Source: JAMOAW01 sp039908535 (GTDB lineage: Bacteria; Pseudomonadota; Magnetococcia; Magnetococcales; JADFZT01). From it: DNA of 64,000 nt. The notes beneath the pieces were generated by a model. The model saw only the letters and a list, made by a program, of their open reading frames with translations. It did not search any database and was not told where the DNA came from. The stretch spans positions 1 to 64,000 of the forward strand of contig JAMOAW010000028.1 of NCBI GenBank assembly GCA_039908535.1, given 5' to 3'. Of the stretch, positions 24,112 through 33,049 are shown piece after piece (position 1 is the stretch's first letter; each line of letters starts with the position of its first letter). The position numbers and the translations under genes were made by a program.

Positions 24112-25215
24112 ATGGGAAAAGATGAGACTGAATCCGAAAATATTGGGATCAACAAACCATTTGATCCAACAAAAATAAAGGTTGAAACCAAACAAATGAG
24201 TTTGGATACCCTTATTAAACGCATGAAAGAGGGAGAAATAGATCTTTCTCCAGATTTTCAAAGAAACGAGGTTTGGAAACAAGAATCTAAAAGCCGTTTA
24301 ATCGAATCTTTATTGATTCGCATTCCCCTACCGGCGTTCTATATGGATGCAACCAACGAGGATAAATGGGTGGTGGTGGATGGATTACAGAGGCTCTCAA
24401 CATTGCGAGATTTTATTATTACTGAGGATGATAAAAACCGAATTATATTATCCGATCTTGAATTTTTAGTTGATTTAAACAATACAGGATTTAAAGACCT
24501 TCCTCGCAATTATCAACGTCGCATTGAAGAAACTCAGGTCACAGTTTATTTAATCGAAAAGGGCACGCCTTCCAATGTTAAATTTAATATTTTTAAGAGA
24601 ATCAACACAGGGGGCTTACCTTTATCGGCACAAGAGATTCGACACGCACTTAATCAAGGTGCAGTCACAAATTTACTGAAAGAATTGGCACAATCACCAG
24701 AATTTCAAGAAGCTACGGCACACGGTATTCGAGATCAACGCATGTCAGATCGGGAGTGTATTCTGCGTTTTTTTGCTTTTGTTTTGACTCCATATTCCTC
24801 ATACAATTCCACAAAGGACTTTGACAGTTTTCTCAGCGAGGCTATGGAGCTGATGAACGACATGTCTGCTCAAAATTTAGAAAACTATAAAAAACGTTTT
24901 TTAAGAGCCATGAAGAATGCCTCTGCAATTTTTAGCAACAAAGCTTTTCGCAAACAAACCCGTCAAAAATCAGGTGGTTACCCCATTAATAAAGCCTTGT
25001 TTGAATCATGGTCTGTAAATCTAGATAAACTGACTGACCAGGAACTCTCTTACCTTGAAAAAAATAAAGATAAAATCCATGAGGCTTTCATCACCCTTAT
25101 GGAAGATCAAGAATTTGTAAATGCTGTTACTCAAGGAACGGGATCTTCCACTCGTGTTCAAAAACGTTTTGAGAGTATTGAGAGGCTCATAGCTAACATA
25201 TTGCAGCAAGGATAA
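24112..25215 (+). CDS. DUF262 (GmrS/ParB-like nuclease fold) protein
   Basis: First gene of a tight three-gene operon. The N-terminal DUF262 domain has MSLDTLIKRMKEGEIDLSPDFQRNEVW and WVVVDGLQRLSTLRDFI (DGLQR in place of DGQQR), then FNIFKRINTGGLPLSAQEIRHAL. These are the hallmarks of DUF262, found in GmrSD-type modification-dependent restriction enzymes and many other defence genes, where it binds or hydrolyses nucleotides. A helical C-terminal half follows, without the DUF1524 HNH nuclease of GmrD. The region is visibly more A/T-rich than its neighbours, consistent with acquisition. Its 3' end carries the ribosome site of the next gene. Confidence 0.85.
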   Translation: MGKDETESENIGINKPFDPTKIKVETKQMSLDTLIKRMKEGEIDLSPDFQRNEVWKQESKSRLIESLLIRIPLPAFYMDATNEDKWVVVDGLQRLSTLRDFIITEDDKNRIILSDLEFLVDLNNTGFKDLPRNYQRRIEETQVTVYLIEKGTPSNVKFNIFKRINTGGLPLSAQEIRHALNQGAVTNLLKELAQSPEFQEATAHGIRDQRMSDRECILRFFAFVLTPYSSYNSTKDFDSFLSEAMELMNDMSAQNLENYKKRFLRAMKNASAIFSNKAFRKQTRQKSGGYPINKALFESWSVNLDKLTDQELSYLEKNKDKIHEAFITLMEDQEFVNAVTQGTGSSTRVQKRFESIERLIANILQQG

Positions 25216-25221
25216 TTTGCA

Positions 25222-26340
25222 ATGATTAAAAATATTCAATTAAAAAATTTTAAATGTTTTGAGGAAATTTCGATTCCTTTGTCGAACTTAACCCTCATGA
25301 CAGGTCTTAATGGGATGGGAAAATCTTCAGTTATTCAGGCATTACTTGTTATTCGACAATCCTTTCAGCAAGATTTATTGCAAGTTGGTTCTCTTGCATT
25401 AAATGGCGATTTGATCAATTTAGGAACAGCTCAGGCGGTTTTGTATGAAGATGCCATTAGGGATCAATTAGAAATTGATCTAATAACTGATTCTGGAGTA
25501 AGAATAAATATTGGATTTGTTTATGATATTCGTAGCGATATTTTACAACAGTCGATACATAACTATGTTGACTCACAAAAAACAAATATTTTTCTAGAAA
25601 GCCTTTTCACCGATCACTTCCAATATTTACAAGCAGAACGGATAGGGCCACGCGTAACGTTTCCGGTCTCCGAAAACTATGTTTATCAGCATCGTCAACT
25701 TGGAAAACATGGAGAGTTTACCAGCCATTTTTTAGAGATTTTTGGAAGAAATCACAAAATTATCTCTACTCTCAAACATCCAAAAGAACCAGCAGACGAG
25801 TTAATTTATCAAACAACGGCATGGCTTGGGGAAATCTCTCCTGGTGTTGCCATTCATTTAACCAAACATGCCAATATGGATGTGATGAATTTGGAATACT
25901 CTTTCTTGACATCTATTGGACGGAGCAACCATTACCGTTCGTCCAGTGTTGGTTTTGGGATCACCTACACCCTACCGGTGATTGTAGCGATTCTTGCCGC
26001 ACCACCTGGATCCATGCTGATTTTGGAAAATCCCGAAGCCCATCTCCACCCCATGGGGCAAGTATGCTTGGGTGAGTTGATTGCGCTGGCAGCGGCGGCG
26101 GGAGTGCAAATTATTCTGGAGACCCATAGCGATCATATCCTCAATGGCATTCGAGTTACGGTGCGTCAAGGCAAATGCTCACCCGAAAAAGTAGCGATAC
26201 ACTTTTTTTCTAAAATCGAAATCAATGGTCGCACTCAAAGCAGAATCGAATCTCCACAAATGGATAAGGATGGCAGAATTGATCAATGGCCGGATGGTTT
26301 TTTTGATGTATGGGAAAAATCCCTTGAAAAACTGCTTTAA
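25222..26340 (+). CDS. AAA ATPase, DUF3696/OLD-like
   Basis: SMC/RecF/OLD-type ATPase of 372 residues: IKNIQLKNFKCFEEISIPL, Walker A GLNGMGKSS (about residues 30-38), signature and D-loop region SSVGFGITYTLPVIVAIL, Walker B LILENPEAHLHPMGQ and the conserved IILETHSDHILNGIRV. The C-terminus matches DUF3696-type AAA proteins, which often accompany effector genes in anti-phage loci. There is no TOPRIM domain, so it lacks a nuclease of its own. AAGGA overlaps the end of the DUF262 gene, and the spacing is 6 bases. Confidence 0.87.
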   Translation: MIKNIQLKNFKCFEEISIPLSNLTLMTGLNGMGKSSVIQALLVIRQSFQQDLLQVGSLALNGDLINLGTAQAVLYEDAIRDQLEIDLITDSGVRINIGFVYDIRSDILQQSIHNYVDSQKTNIFLESLFTDHFQYLQAERIGPRVTFPVSENYVYQHRQLGKHGEFTSHFLEIFGRNHKIISTLKHPKEPADELIYQTTAWLGEISPGVAIHLTKHANMDVMNLEYSFLTSIGRSNHYRSSSVGFGITYTLPVIVAILAAPPGSMLILENPEAHLHPMGQVCLGELIALAAAAGVQIILETHSDHILNGIRVTVRQGKCSPEKVAIHFFSKIEINGRTQSRIESPQMDKDGRIDQWPDGFFDVWEKSLEKLL

Positions 26341-26360
26341 CCATCCATAGAGGTTTGTCA

Positions 26361-27299
26361 ATGGAATTGATTTTTAATGAATTAAGCCTTTCCCACCTTG
26401 CATCCACTCCCACAGAGGCCAGAGCACGGGTTGAAACCTTTATCAATACATTGCGTGCGGCTTTTCAAAATGGAATATCTCGTCAATTACGAACTCAAGA
26501 GGCCTTTAAAGAGTCTTTACTGTCTGAAGGGTATTCCTGGCATGATTGGTTGAGAGATCCTGCAGTTTCAAAGGAAAACAAACTATATTTTAAAGGATTA
26601 GCAACTCGCGCACCTTTCCTTGATGGTTTAAAGGAAAAACAAGATTTAGCGACAGGGCATGAATTTTACTTTGCAGACCAACCAGTTGATGGTTTGGGCG
26701 CGGCCTTTTTAACAGATGGCCTCGCCATAAGCCTTCTGTCTGAAAACAAATGGGACCAACCCTTTATTGCAATCAAAATCCTTGAACTTCAAGAAAATGG
26801 TGTACTTTCCGAATACAATAAAAATGTTCACCATGCCAGCAAGCCCGACCATATGACATTGGATCATCGCGCATGGATCCAGGCTTGGATCAAAAAATCG
26901 GTCGCTACTGGCGAGGAATTATGGAAAAAATCTCCAACTTATTTTCCTTCTCTCGTTTTTTGTCCGAGTGTCAAAGAGCAAATGCAACATCTCCAATTAT
27001 CGACCGTTAATAAAATATTACGCGGTCTGCGTTGTTTGGAAAATTATTGTCAAACATGGACATCAGGCGGATTTAACCAAGATAAACTTAGATGCCTCTC
27101 TTCACCGGAGAGCGAATCTACTTTGAATCAATTTGGCCAAGAAAGAACATTTAACGATCCTGACGGAAAATCTCATCTCTTCAGTTACCATGTCAAACTT
27201 GGTGACTCTGATCGAATCTATTTTAATCCTGACATCGGTCCTGGAAAAATACTCATTGGCTATATTGGACCACACCTAAGAACAAAGCGTTACAATTAA
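26361..27299 (+). CDS. Unknown third protein of the DUF262-AAA operon
   Basis: 312 residues, no recognised family by eye. The middle holds FYFADQPVDGLGAAFLTDGLAIS and a histidine-rich region, NVHHASKPDHMTLDHRAWIQ. The C-terminus reads FSYHVKLGDSDRIYFNPD, then ILIGYIGPHLRTKRYN, a pattern resembling small RelE/ParE-like barrel or RNA-contacting tails, which is a guess. GAGG lies 7 bases before the ATG at 26361. An upstream TTG at 26355 is unlikely. It starts 20 bases after the ATPase, so it should act with it, probably as effector or target-sensing partner. Confidence 0.7.
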   Translation: MELIFNELSLSHLASTPTEARARVETFINTLRAAFQNGISRQLRTQEAFKESLLSEGYSWHDWLRDPAVSKENKLYFKGLATRAPFLDGLKEKQDLATGHEFYFADQPVDGLGAAFLTDGLAISLLSENKWDQPFIAIKILELQENGVLSEYNKNVHHASKPDHMTLDHRAWIQAWIKKSVATGEELWKKSPTYFPSLVFCPSVKEQMQHLQLSTVNKILRGLRCLENYCQTWTSGGFNQDKLRCLSSPESESTLNQFGQERTFNDPDGKSHLFSYHVKLGDSDRIYFNPDIGPGKILIGYIGPHLRTKRYN

Positions 27300-27310
27300 A
27301 AGCCCTCTTT

Positions 27311-27820
27311 TCACTTTGATACAGGCTCGATCTCCTTCTCCAACCGCTTTCGAATCATATTCTTCAGTATCACCCGATACATCACCTCTTGCAGGGGGGG
27401 ATGGGTGATGTGGGTTACTAGGGCGCGGGCGCGGGCTTCCTCTTCGGAAAGAGGAGCGGGCCAGACGGGAGGGGGTGGTTTTGTAGGAGTGGTACGTGGA
27501 AGGCCTTTGAGAATACCGTGTTGAAAACGAATGTCGCGAATTTTATTTTCAGGGAGCAAATTGGCGTTGAGCTGCTCTAATAAATCTGGCTTGAGAAAAA
27601 CCAGTTGATTCGACCACGAGGGAGAATCAACCCGCAGGGTGAGAAGACCATTTAAAAGACGAATCGGTTCCGTATGGCGGGCAATGGTATCCCCCACAGC
27701 CCGGCACCACTCGCGCCAAACCCGCAACGCTTGATTCCTGGGATGGTCCACTAGGCGCGTTGCGACCTGTTCGACAAGGTTGCCAACAGGAATAAAATGG
27801 GATTGCGGACGTTTTTTCAT
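27311..27820 (-). CDS. dciA: DciA-like DUF721 protein
   Basis: 169 residues. The N-terminal DUF721 domain (VWREWCRAVGDTIARHTEPIRLLNGLLTLRVDSPSWSNQL split over residues 34-75) is the KH-like fold of DciA, the ancestral loader of the replicative helicase DnaB. A proline-rich linker and a basic C-terminal region follow. It is convergent with the DUF262-operon third gene (11 bases between stops) and divergent from secA, a neighbourhood common for DciA in proteobacteria. Confidence 0.78.
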   Translation of the reverse strand: MKKRPQSHFIPVGNLVEQVATRLVDHPRNQALRVWREWCRAVGDTIARHTEPIRLLNGLLTLRVDSPSWSNQLVFLKPDLLEQLNANLLPENKIRDIRFQHGILKGLPRTTPTKPPPPVWPAPLSEEEARARALVTHITHPPLQEVMYRVILKNMIRKRLEKEIEPVSK

Positions 27821-28014
27821 TTTATATAAAAATCACATTTCAAGACCCAACGTCAAGTTATTTATCGTTTTTTTTACTCATTTTTCCTTTATTCCTAAAC
27901 AAAAACCCATTTTAAGTATCAAAAATAATCACCTTTATTTGCGACCCACCGACAAGATATGCTATGATTCGCTGTTTTTTTGACGATCATGTATTCTTTG
28001 AAGGATTCCGTCCC

Positions 28015-30723
28015 ATGTTTGGTGCTATCGCTCGTAAAATCTTTGGAACCCGTAATGACCGCTATTTAAAATCGCTCAATCCGGTCATTCAACAGATCAA
28101 TGGCTTTGAAAAAGAGATGATCGCCTTGAGCGAGACCGAGTTACGTGGTCGAACCGAGGTGTTTAAAAAACGTCTGGCCAACGGCGATCAGTTGGACGAT
28201 CTGCTCCCAGAGGCGTTTGCCGTCGTGCGCGAGGCCAGTCGGCGGACCACCGGAATGCGCCATTTTGATGTGCAAATGATCGGGGGCATTGTCTTACATC
28301 AGGGAAAAATCTCCGAAATGAAAACCGGCGAAGGCAAAACCCTCGTCGCTACCCTCCCCCTCTATCTCAACGCCCTGAGCGGTTTGGGGGCCCATTTGGT
28401 CACTGTCAACGACTATCTGGCCAAACGCGACTCCGAATGGATGGGACAAATTTTTCGCTATTTGGGCATGGAAGTGGGGGTCATTGTCCATGGTCTGGAT
28501 GATCGGCAACGCCGATTGGCCTACGGTGCCGACATTACCTACGGCACCAACAACGAATTCGGCTTTGACTTTTTACGCGACAACATGAAATTTTCCTTGG
28601 AAGAGATGGTCCAAAGAAAACTCCATTATGCCATTGTCGATGAAGTGGACTCCATTTTAATTGATGAAGCCCGCACCCCCCTGATTATCTCTGGTCCCAC
28701 CGAAGACAACACCGATAAATATTATCGAGTGGATCGTTTAATTAACCATCTAGAAAAAGAGACCCATTTTACCGTCGATGAAAAAGCCCGCTCGGTGGTC
28801 TTTACCGAAGAGGGCACCGAAGCCATTGAAAAATTACTCCAGGAGAATGGCTTACTGGCCAGCGGTGACCTCTACGATGCCCTAAACGTCGAAATCGTCC
28901 ATCACGTCAATCAAGCCTTACGCGCCCATGCCCTGTTTGAACGAGATACCGATTATATCGTCAACGATGGCGAAGTGGTGATTATCGATGAATTTACCGG
29001 ACGCATGATGCCTGGACGACGCTATTCAGATGGACTGCATCAAGCCTTAGAGGCCAAAGAGCAGGTGGTCATTCAAAACGAATCACAAACGCTGGCCTCC
29101 ATAACCTTTCAAAATCTCTTTCGCATGTATAACAAACTGGCCGGCATGACCGGAACCGCCGATACCGAGGCCACCGAGTTTGACTCCATTTATCACCTTG
29201 AGGTGGTGATTATCCCAACCAATCAACCCATGATCCGTGAAGATCACGACGATGTGGTCTTTCGTACCCTGACGGAAAAACTCAACGCCATCGTCGAAGA
29301 GATTCAATCTTGCCACGAAACGGGGCAGCCCGTTTTGGTGGGAACGATCTCCATCGAAAAATCGGAATTGCTCTCGCATCTCTTAAAAAGAGCCAAAATC
29401 CCCCATAAAGTTCTCAATGCCAAATATCACGAAAAAGAGGCGGAAATCGTGGCGCAAGCCGGTCGGAAAGGGGCGGTAACCATTGCCACCAATATGGCGG
29501 GTCGCGGGACCGATATTCAATTGGGCGGCAACGTTGACATGCGTATTCGTAGCGAAGTTCCAGTCGGCCTACCCGAAGAGCAACGGTTGCGCCGTGTGGA
29601 AACCATTCGGGCGGAATGCGCCGCCGAACGCGACGAAGTGTTAGCACTGGGGGGGTTGCATATTTTGGCCACCGAACGCCACGAAGCCCGACGGATCGAC
29701 AATCAATTGCGCGGTCGTTCTGGTCGCCAAGGGGATCCCGGCTCCAGCCGCTTTTATCTCTCTTTGCAAGACGACCTCATGCGCATCTTTGGTTCCGACC
29801 GCATGGATGGCATGCTGCAAAAATTGGGTTTGCAAGAGGGGGAGGCGATCATTCATCCTTGGATTAATAAGGCCATTGAATCGGCACAAAAAAAGGTGGA
29901 AGGTCGCAACTTTGACATTCGCAAAAACCTCCTCAAATTTGACGATGTCATGAATGAACAACGCAAGGTGATCTACGAACAACGCCGAGAATTGATGGAG
30001 GGTCCAGATATTTTAGATTTTCTGGCCGATATTCGCGAGGAGCTCTTGGATGGTTTAATGAACCAATATCTGCCCGAATCGGTTTTCCCCGATCAATGGC
30101 AAACCAAAGAGTTTTCCGATGCGATTGCCAGACAATTTTCGGTAAGAGTTCCAATTAAAGTGTGGCAAGAAGAGGATGGCGTCACCTCGCAAGTCGTAAG
30201 AGAGCGCACCATGGAGACCATTGTCGAACATTTGCGCGAACGTGAAGAGCGGATGGGTGCCCCCCTGATGCGACACTTGGAAAAATCGATTTTGCTGCAA
30301 ATTTTGGACTATTTTTGGAAAGAGCATTTGTTAAATATGGATCACTTAAAAGAGGGAATCCATTTACGTGGTTATGCCCAAAAAGATCCTTTAAATGAAT
30401 ATAAACGAGAAGCGTTTGAATTGTTTGACGGACTATTGGATCGCATAAAATCCGAAGTTATTGAACTACTTTCCAAAGTCGAAGTGCGCCAACCAGACGA
30501 AGTGCAAAAAATGGATGAAGAGCGAGCCAAAGCCAGAGATCGCAAACTCACCATGAATCACCCCGATGCCGATCATTGGGGAGAGGATGAGCAACACCCT
30601 GGCGAAGAAGAGGGCAACTCCCACGCAACCTATCGTCGGGAGAGTGCCAAGGTGGGCCGCAACGCCCCCTGTCCTTGTGAAAGCGGCAAAAAATATAAAC
30701 ACTGCTGTGGTCAATTGACCTGA
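28015..30723 (+). CDS. secA: Protein translocase ATPase SecA
   Basis: Motor of the Sec pathway, pushing preproteins through SecYEG. Complete at 902 residues. Walker A MKTGEGKTL, DEAD-like DEVDSILIDEARTPL, the preprotein cross-linking region, GRGTDIQLGGNVD, the Q-L-R-G-R-S-G-R-Q-G-D-P motif VI, the helical scaffold KFDDVMNEQRKVIY, and a C-terminal zinc site CPCESGKKYKHCC, used for SecB and phospholipid contact. The start at 28015 (MFGAIARKIFG) has AGGA 10 bases before it. The open frame extends to 27964. The stop codon TGA overlaps the first bases of an intergenic repeat. Confidence 0.98.
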   Translation: MFGAIARKIFGTRNDRYLKSLNPVIQQINGFEKEMIALSETELRGRTEVFKKRLANGDQLDDLLPEAFAVVREASRRTTGMRHFDVQMIGGIVLHQGKISEMKTGEGKTLVATLPLYLNALSGLGAHLVTVNDYLAKRDSEWMGQIFRYLGMEVGVIVHGLDDRQRRLAYGADITYGTNNEFGFDFLRDNMKFSLEEMVQRKLHYAIVDEVDSILIDEARTPLIISGPTEDNTDKYYRVDRLINHLEKETHFTVDEKARSVVFTEEGTEAIEKLLQENGLLASGDLYDALNVEIVHHVNQALRAHALFERDTDYIVNDGEVVIIDEFTGRMMPGRRYSDGLHQALEAKEQVVIQNESQTLASITFQNLFRMYNKLAGMTGTADTEATEFDSIYHLEVVIIPTNQPMIREDHDDVVFRTLTEKLNAIVEEIQSCHETGQPVLVGTISIEKSELLSHLLKRAKIPHKVLNAKYHEKEAEIVAQAGRKGAVTIATNMAGRGTDIQLGGNVDMRIRSEVPVGLPEEQRLRRVETIRAECAAERDEVLALGGLHILATERHEARRIDNQLRGRSGRQGDPGSSRFYLSLQDDLMRIFGSDRMDGMLQKLGLQEGEAIIHPWINKAIESAQKKVEGRNFDIRKNLLKFDDVMNEQRKVIYEQRRELMEGPDILDFLADIREELLDGLMNQYLPESVFPDQWQTKEFSDAIARQFSVRVPIKVWQEEDGVTSQVVRERTMETIVEHLREREERMGAPLMRHLEKSILLQILDYFWKEHLLNMDHLKEGIHLRGYAQKDPLNEYKREAFELFDGLLDRIKSEVIELLSKVEVRQPDEVQKMDEERAKARDRKLTMNHPDADHWGEDEQHPGEEEGNSHATYRRESAKVGRNAPCPCESGKKYKHCCGQLT

Positions 30724-30870
30724 ACATGATGCCCGACGAACAAAGGCCGAACCCTGGGGGATGAATCCCCCAGACCCCCTCTTTTTTTTAAGAATTAAAA
30801 GAAAAGGGTGGGGGGATTGGGGGGCGGTTCTCCGCCCCCCAAGGTCTTGATTTTTATTTTTCCAATACAT
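30722..30870 (-). repeat. Type I hairpin repeat, copy 5
   Basis: Begins with GAACATGATGCCC overlapping the secA stop, then SL2 (CTGGGGGATGAATCCCCCAG), CCCCCTC and T8, the central tract, SL1 (TTGGGGGGCGG, CCGCCCCCCAA) and TTTTTCCAATACAT. It probably terminates secA transcripts as well. Confidence 0.92.
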
Positions 30871-30956
30871 TAAAATTATAGAAATCAGATAAAATTAGAT
30901 GATATCATAAAGACAAGACTCATAGACACATAAAATTCAAACAAGTAGGGGGAACC

Positions 30957-31781
30957 ATGATGGCACTCTTTCCATTAGATGTTGAATATTTGGTATTTAC
31001 GGTCAATCAAAGTCAATATGGGGTGCCCTATTTTGACGTCGTATCGGTGATGGATATTCCTAATCCAACCGCCATTCCCCACCAACCCTTGGAAATGCGC
31101 GGTGTCATCCCCTTTCGTGAGGGCAGCATCCCCCTGTTTGATTTACGGGTCTGTTTTGGTCTTAAAGCCCGCACCCAAGAGACCGAAGAGTTGATCACTA
31201 CCATGGCTCAACGCAAGCAGGATCATATCAATTGGGTAAATAATTTAAAAAAAGAAGTTTTAAATAACCTTCCCATCACCGTACAAACCGATCCCCACAA
31301 ATGCGCCTTTGGCAAATGGTATGATCAATTCCACAGTGACAATGCCAATCTGGCCGCCTATATGTTACGCTTTGATGCCCCGCACAAACAAATACATGCC
31401 GTTGGTACTGAAATCACTAAGCTACAAAATTCTGGCGATTATATAGCCTGTCACACCCTCCTCCATCGCACGGAGAACGAAACTCTGGTCCGCCTGTTGG
31501 AATTGTTCGACGGCATCGCCGATCAAGTGCGCAAATATTTACTTGAGTATGTGATTATTTTTGATAAACAAGGCACCCTTTTTGGTATCGTTGTGGATGA
31601 TATCAATTTTTTCAGCCTTTTGCTCCACATTGAACATCCACTCCCGCATGGACTGACCAGCAGCGGCAGTGATTTAATCCAGGCCCTCGGTCGTTATCGA
31701 CAGGATGGGGGAGGCGAACGGGATGTGTTGCTGTTGGATATGGAACGATTGCTCCATCAATACGACAAAATAGCCGCCTAA
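30957..31781 (+). CDS. CheW-like coupling protein with inserted CZB domain
   Basis: The first 75 residues (VEYLVFTVNQSQYGVPYFDVVSVMDIPNP, MRGVIPFREGSIPLFDLRVCFG) are a CheW half. A zinc-binding chemoreceptor (CZB) domain follows, with its HINW start, CAFGKWYDQF signature and the later histidine of APHKQIH. The CheW fold then resumes (VIIFDKQGTLFGIVVDDINF to the C-terminus). CZB domains sense zinc or hypochlorous acid and usually sit at the end of receptors or diguanylate cyclases, so an insertion inside CheW is unusual and would couple metal or redox sensing directly to a chemosensory array. GGGGGA lies just before the ATG. No chemotaxis operon surrounds it. Confidence 0.82.
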   Translation: MMALFPLDVEYLVFTVNQSQYGVPYFDVVSVMDIPNPTAIPHQPLEMRGVIPFREGSIPLFDLRVCFGLKARTQETEELITTMAQRKQDHINWVNNLKKEVLNNLPITVQTDPHKCAFGKWYDQFHSDNANLAAYMLRFDAPHKQIHAVGTEITKLQNSGDYIACHTLLHRTENETLVRLLELFDGIADQVRKYLLEYVIIFDKQGTLFGIVVDDINFFSLLLHIEHPLPHGLTSSGSDLIQALGRYRQDGGGERDVLLLDMERLLHQYDKIAA

Positions 31782-31788
31782 ATCAACC

Positions 31789-32733
31789 TTAGGCACCCGT
31801 TTCCAAGGTGCCGACTACCTGACGGATGGAGTCCAGCCCTTTGGACTCCAAATAGGTGGCCAACCCCTGCGCAATGTAATCACCTAACAATGGATTGCCA
31901 AACAAACCTGTTCCCACCCCAACTGCGCTGGCCCCAACAATAAAAAACTCCAAGGCATCTTGAGCCGACCGAATACCCCCTTGACCGACAACCGGAATAC
32001 CATGAGGAGCCGCCACTTGGCACACCTCCCAAACTTTCAGCACGGCCACAGGTTTGATCGCGGCTCCAGACAACCCACCGGTTTTATTGCCCAGCAAAGG
32101 ACGGCGCGTCTGCACATCTACCGCCATGCCCATCAGGGTATTAATGGCCGAAAGCCCATCGCTGCCCGCCTCTATGGCGGCTTGGGCGATACGGCGAATA
32201 TCGGTGACATTGGGGGATAATTTCGTAAAAATTGGCTTGCTGGTGGCTTTGCGAACCGCCTGCACCACTTGAAACGCGATTGAAGGATCAGACCCAAAGG
32301 CCGCCCCACCCTCTTTGACATTGGGACAGGAGATATTGATCTCCATGCCATCTATGGGGCTTTGATCAAAAATTTTGGCAACCTCTCCATACTCCTCAAT
32401 CGTAGAACCAGCAATGTTGGCAATAAATCGGGTTGGTAGAGCAGCAAGACGGGGTAAATAGAGCTCAACAACACGCTTGGCCCCTGGATTTTGCAAACCA
32501 ATGGCATTGAGTAGACCGCTGGAAGTCTCTATCAGACGGGGCGTTTTATTGCCCTGTCGAGGGTGTAGGGTGGTTCCTTTGAGAAAAATAGCTCCGATGG
32601 CAGCAAAATCAAAACCATCCAACTGCGCCAAATCTTCCCCAAATCCAACACAACCAGATAACAACACAACGGGGGTGTTTAAAGGAATTCCGGCCAGATT
32701 TATAGAAAGAGAAGATTTTAATGTCAAAGTCAC
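31789..32733 (-). CDS. pyrD: Dihydroorotate dehydrogenase, class 1B catalytic subunit
   Basis: Oxidises dihydroorotate to orotate in pyrimidine synthesis with FMN. The class 1 catalytic base is a cysteine in NISCPNVKEGG (about residue 135). IFTKLSPNVTDI, INTLMGMAVD and PVVGQGGIRSAQDALEF are the FMN and phosphate-binding parts. At 314 residues without an N-terminal membrane helix it is the cytosolic NAD-linked 1B type, which normally needs PyrK, not found here. The start is GTG at 32733. The DNA before it is a decayed repeat hairpin that supplies the AGGA/GGGGAG-like ribosome site. Confidence 0.93.
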   Translation of the reverse strand: MTLTLKSSLSINLAGIPLNTPVVLLSGCVGFGEDLAQLDGFDFAAIGAIFLKGTTLHPRQGNKTPRLIETSSGLLNAIGLQNPGAKRVVELYLPRLAALPTRFIANIAGSTIEEYGEVAKIFDQSPIDGMEINISCPNVKEGGAAFGSDPSIAFQVVQAVRKATSKPIFTKLSPNVTDIRRIAQAAIEAGSDGLSAINTLMGMAVDVQTRRPLLGNKTGGLSGAAIKPVAVLKVWEVCQVAAPHGIPVVGQGGIRSAQDALEFFIVGASAVGVGTGLFGNPLLGDYIAQGLATYLESKGLDSIRQVVGTLETGA

Positions 32734-32908
32734 AATCCTGGGGTACTCCCCCAGACCTTTTTTTAATGTCTCGAGGAAATTGCAAAATTAAGACCTTGGG
32801 GGGCGGTTCTCCGCCCCCCAAGGTCTTAGTTCCTAAAAAAAAGAGGGGGTCTGGGGGATTCATCCCCCAGGGTTCTATTTTTGATTTTTTGCCCGAAGGG
32901 CATCATGT
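32734..32908 (+). repeat. Type I hairpin repeat, copy 6
   Basis: Decayed SL2 (CTGGGGTACTCCCCCAG) next to the pyrD start, then an SL1 with a longer stem than usual (AAGACCTTGGGGGGCGG paired with its exact complement around TTCT), the A8 tract, intact SL2 and the terminal hairpin GCCCGAAGGGC with CATCATG. Confidence 0.9.
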
Positions 32909-33046
32909 GGTACCACCACATTTAAGTGTGGACGATGAACGAGTGCCTGAACAAAAAGCAAAGTCAAGACCTTGGGGGATTGCATCCCCCAATCCCCCTG
33001 CTTTTTGAAGGAAGCACAGACGACCACGGTTAAGTGTGGTGGTACC
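32909..33046 (+). mobile_element. 138-base palindrome-ended element (type II core)
   Basis: Ends are imperfect 23-base inverted repeats: GGTACCACCACATTTAAGTGTGG at 32909 and its near complement ending GTGTGGTGGTACC at 33046 (21 of 23 positions pair). Inside lies a partial type II repeat: CTTGGGGGATTGCATCCCCCAA, CCCCCTGCTTTTTGAAGGAAGC, ACAGACGACCAC. It has no coding capacity. No target duplication was recognised, so mobility is inferred from the termini only. Confidence 0.6.
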
Positions 33047-33049
33047 TAG

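Noticed and set aside
24112..25215. Complete GmrSD type IV restriction enzyme
   Set aside because: DUF262 is present but the DUF1524 HNH nuclease half is absent from this protein and from its neighbours.
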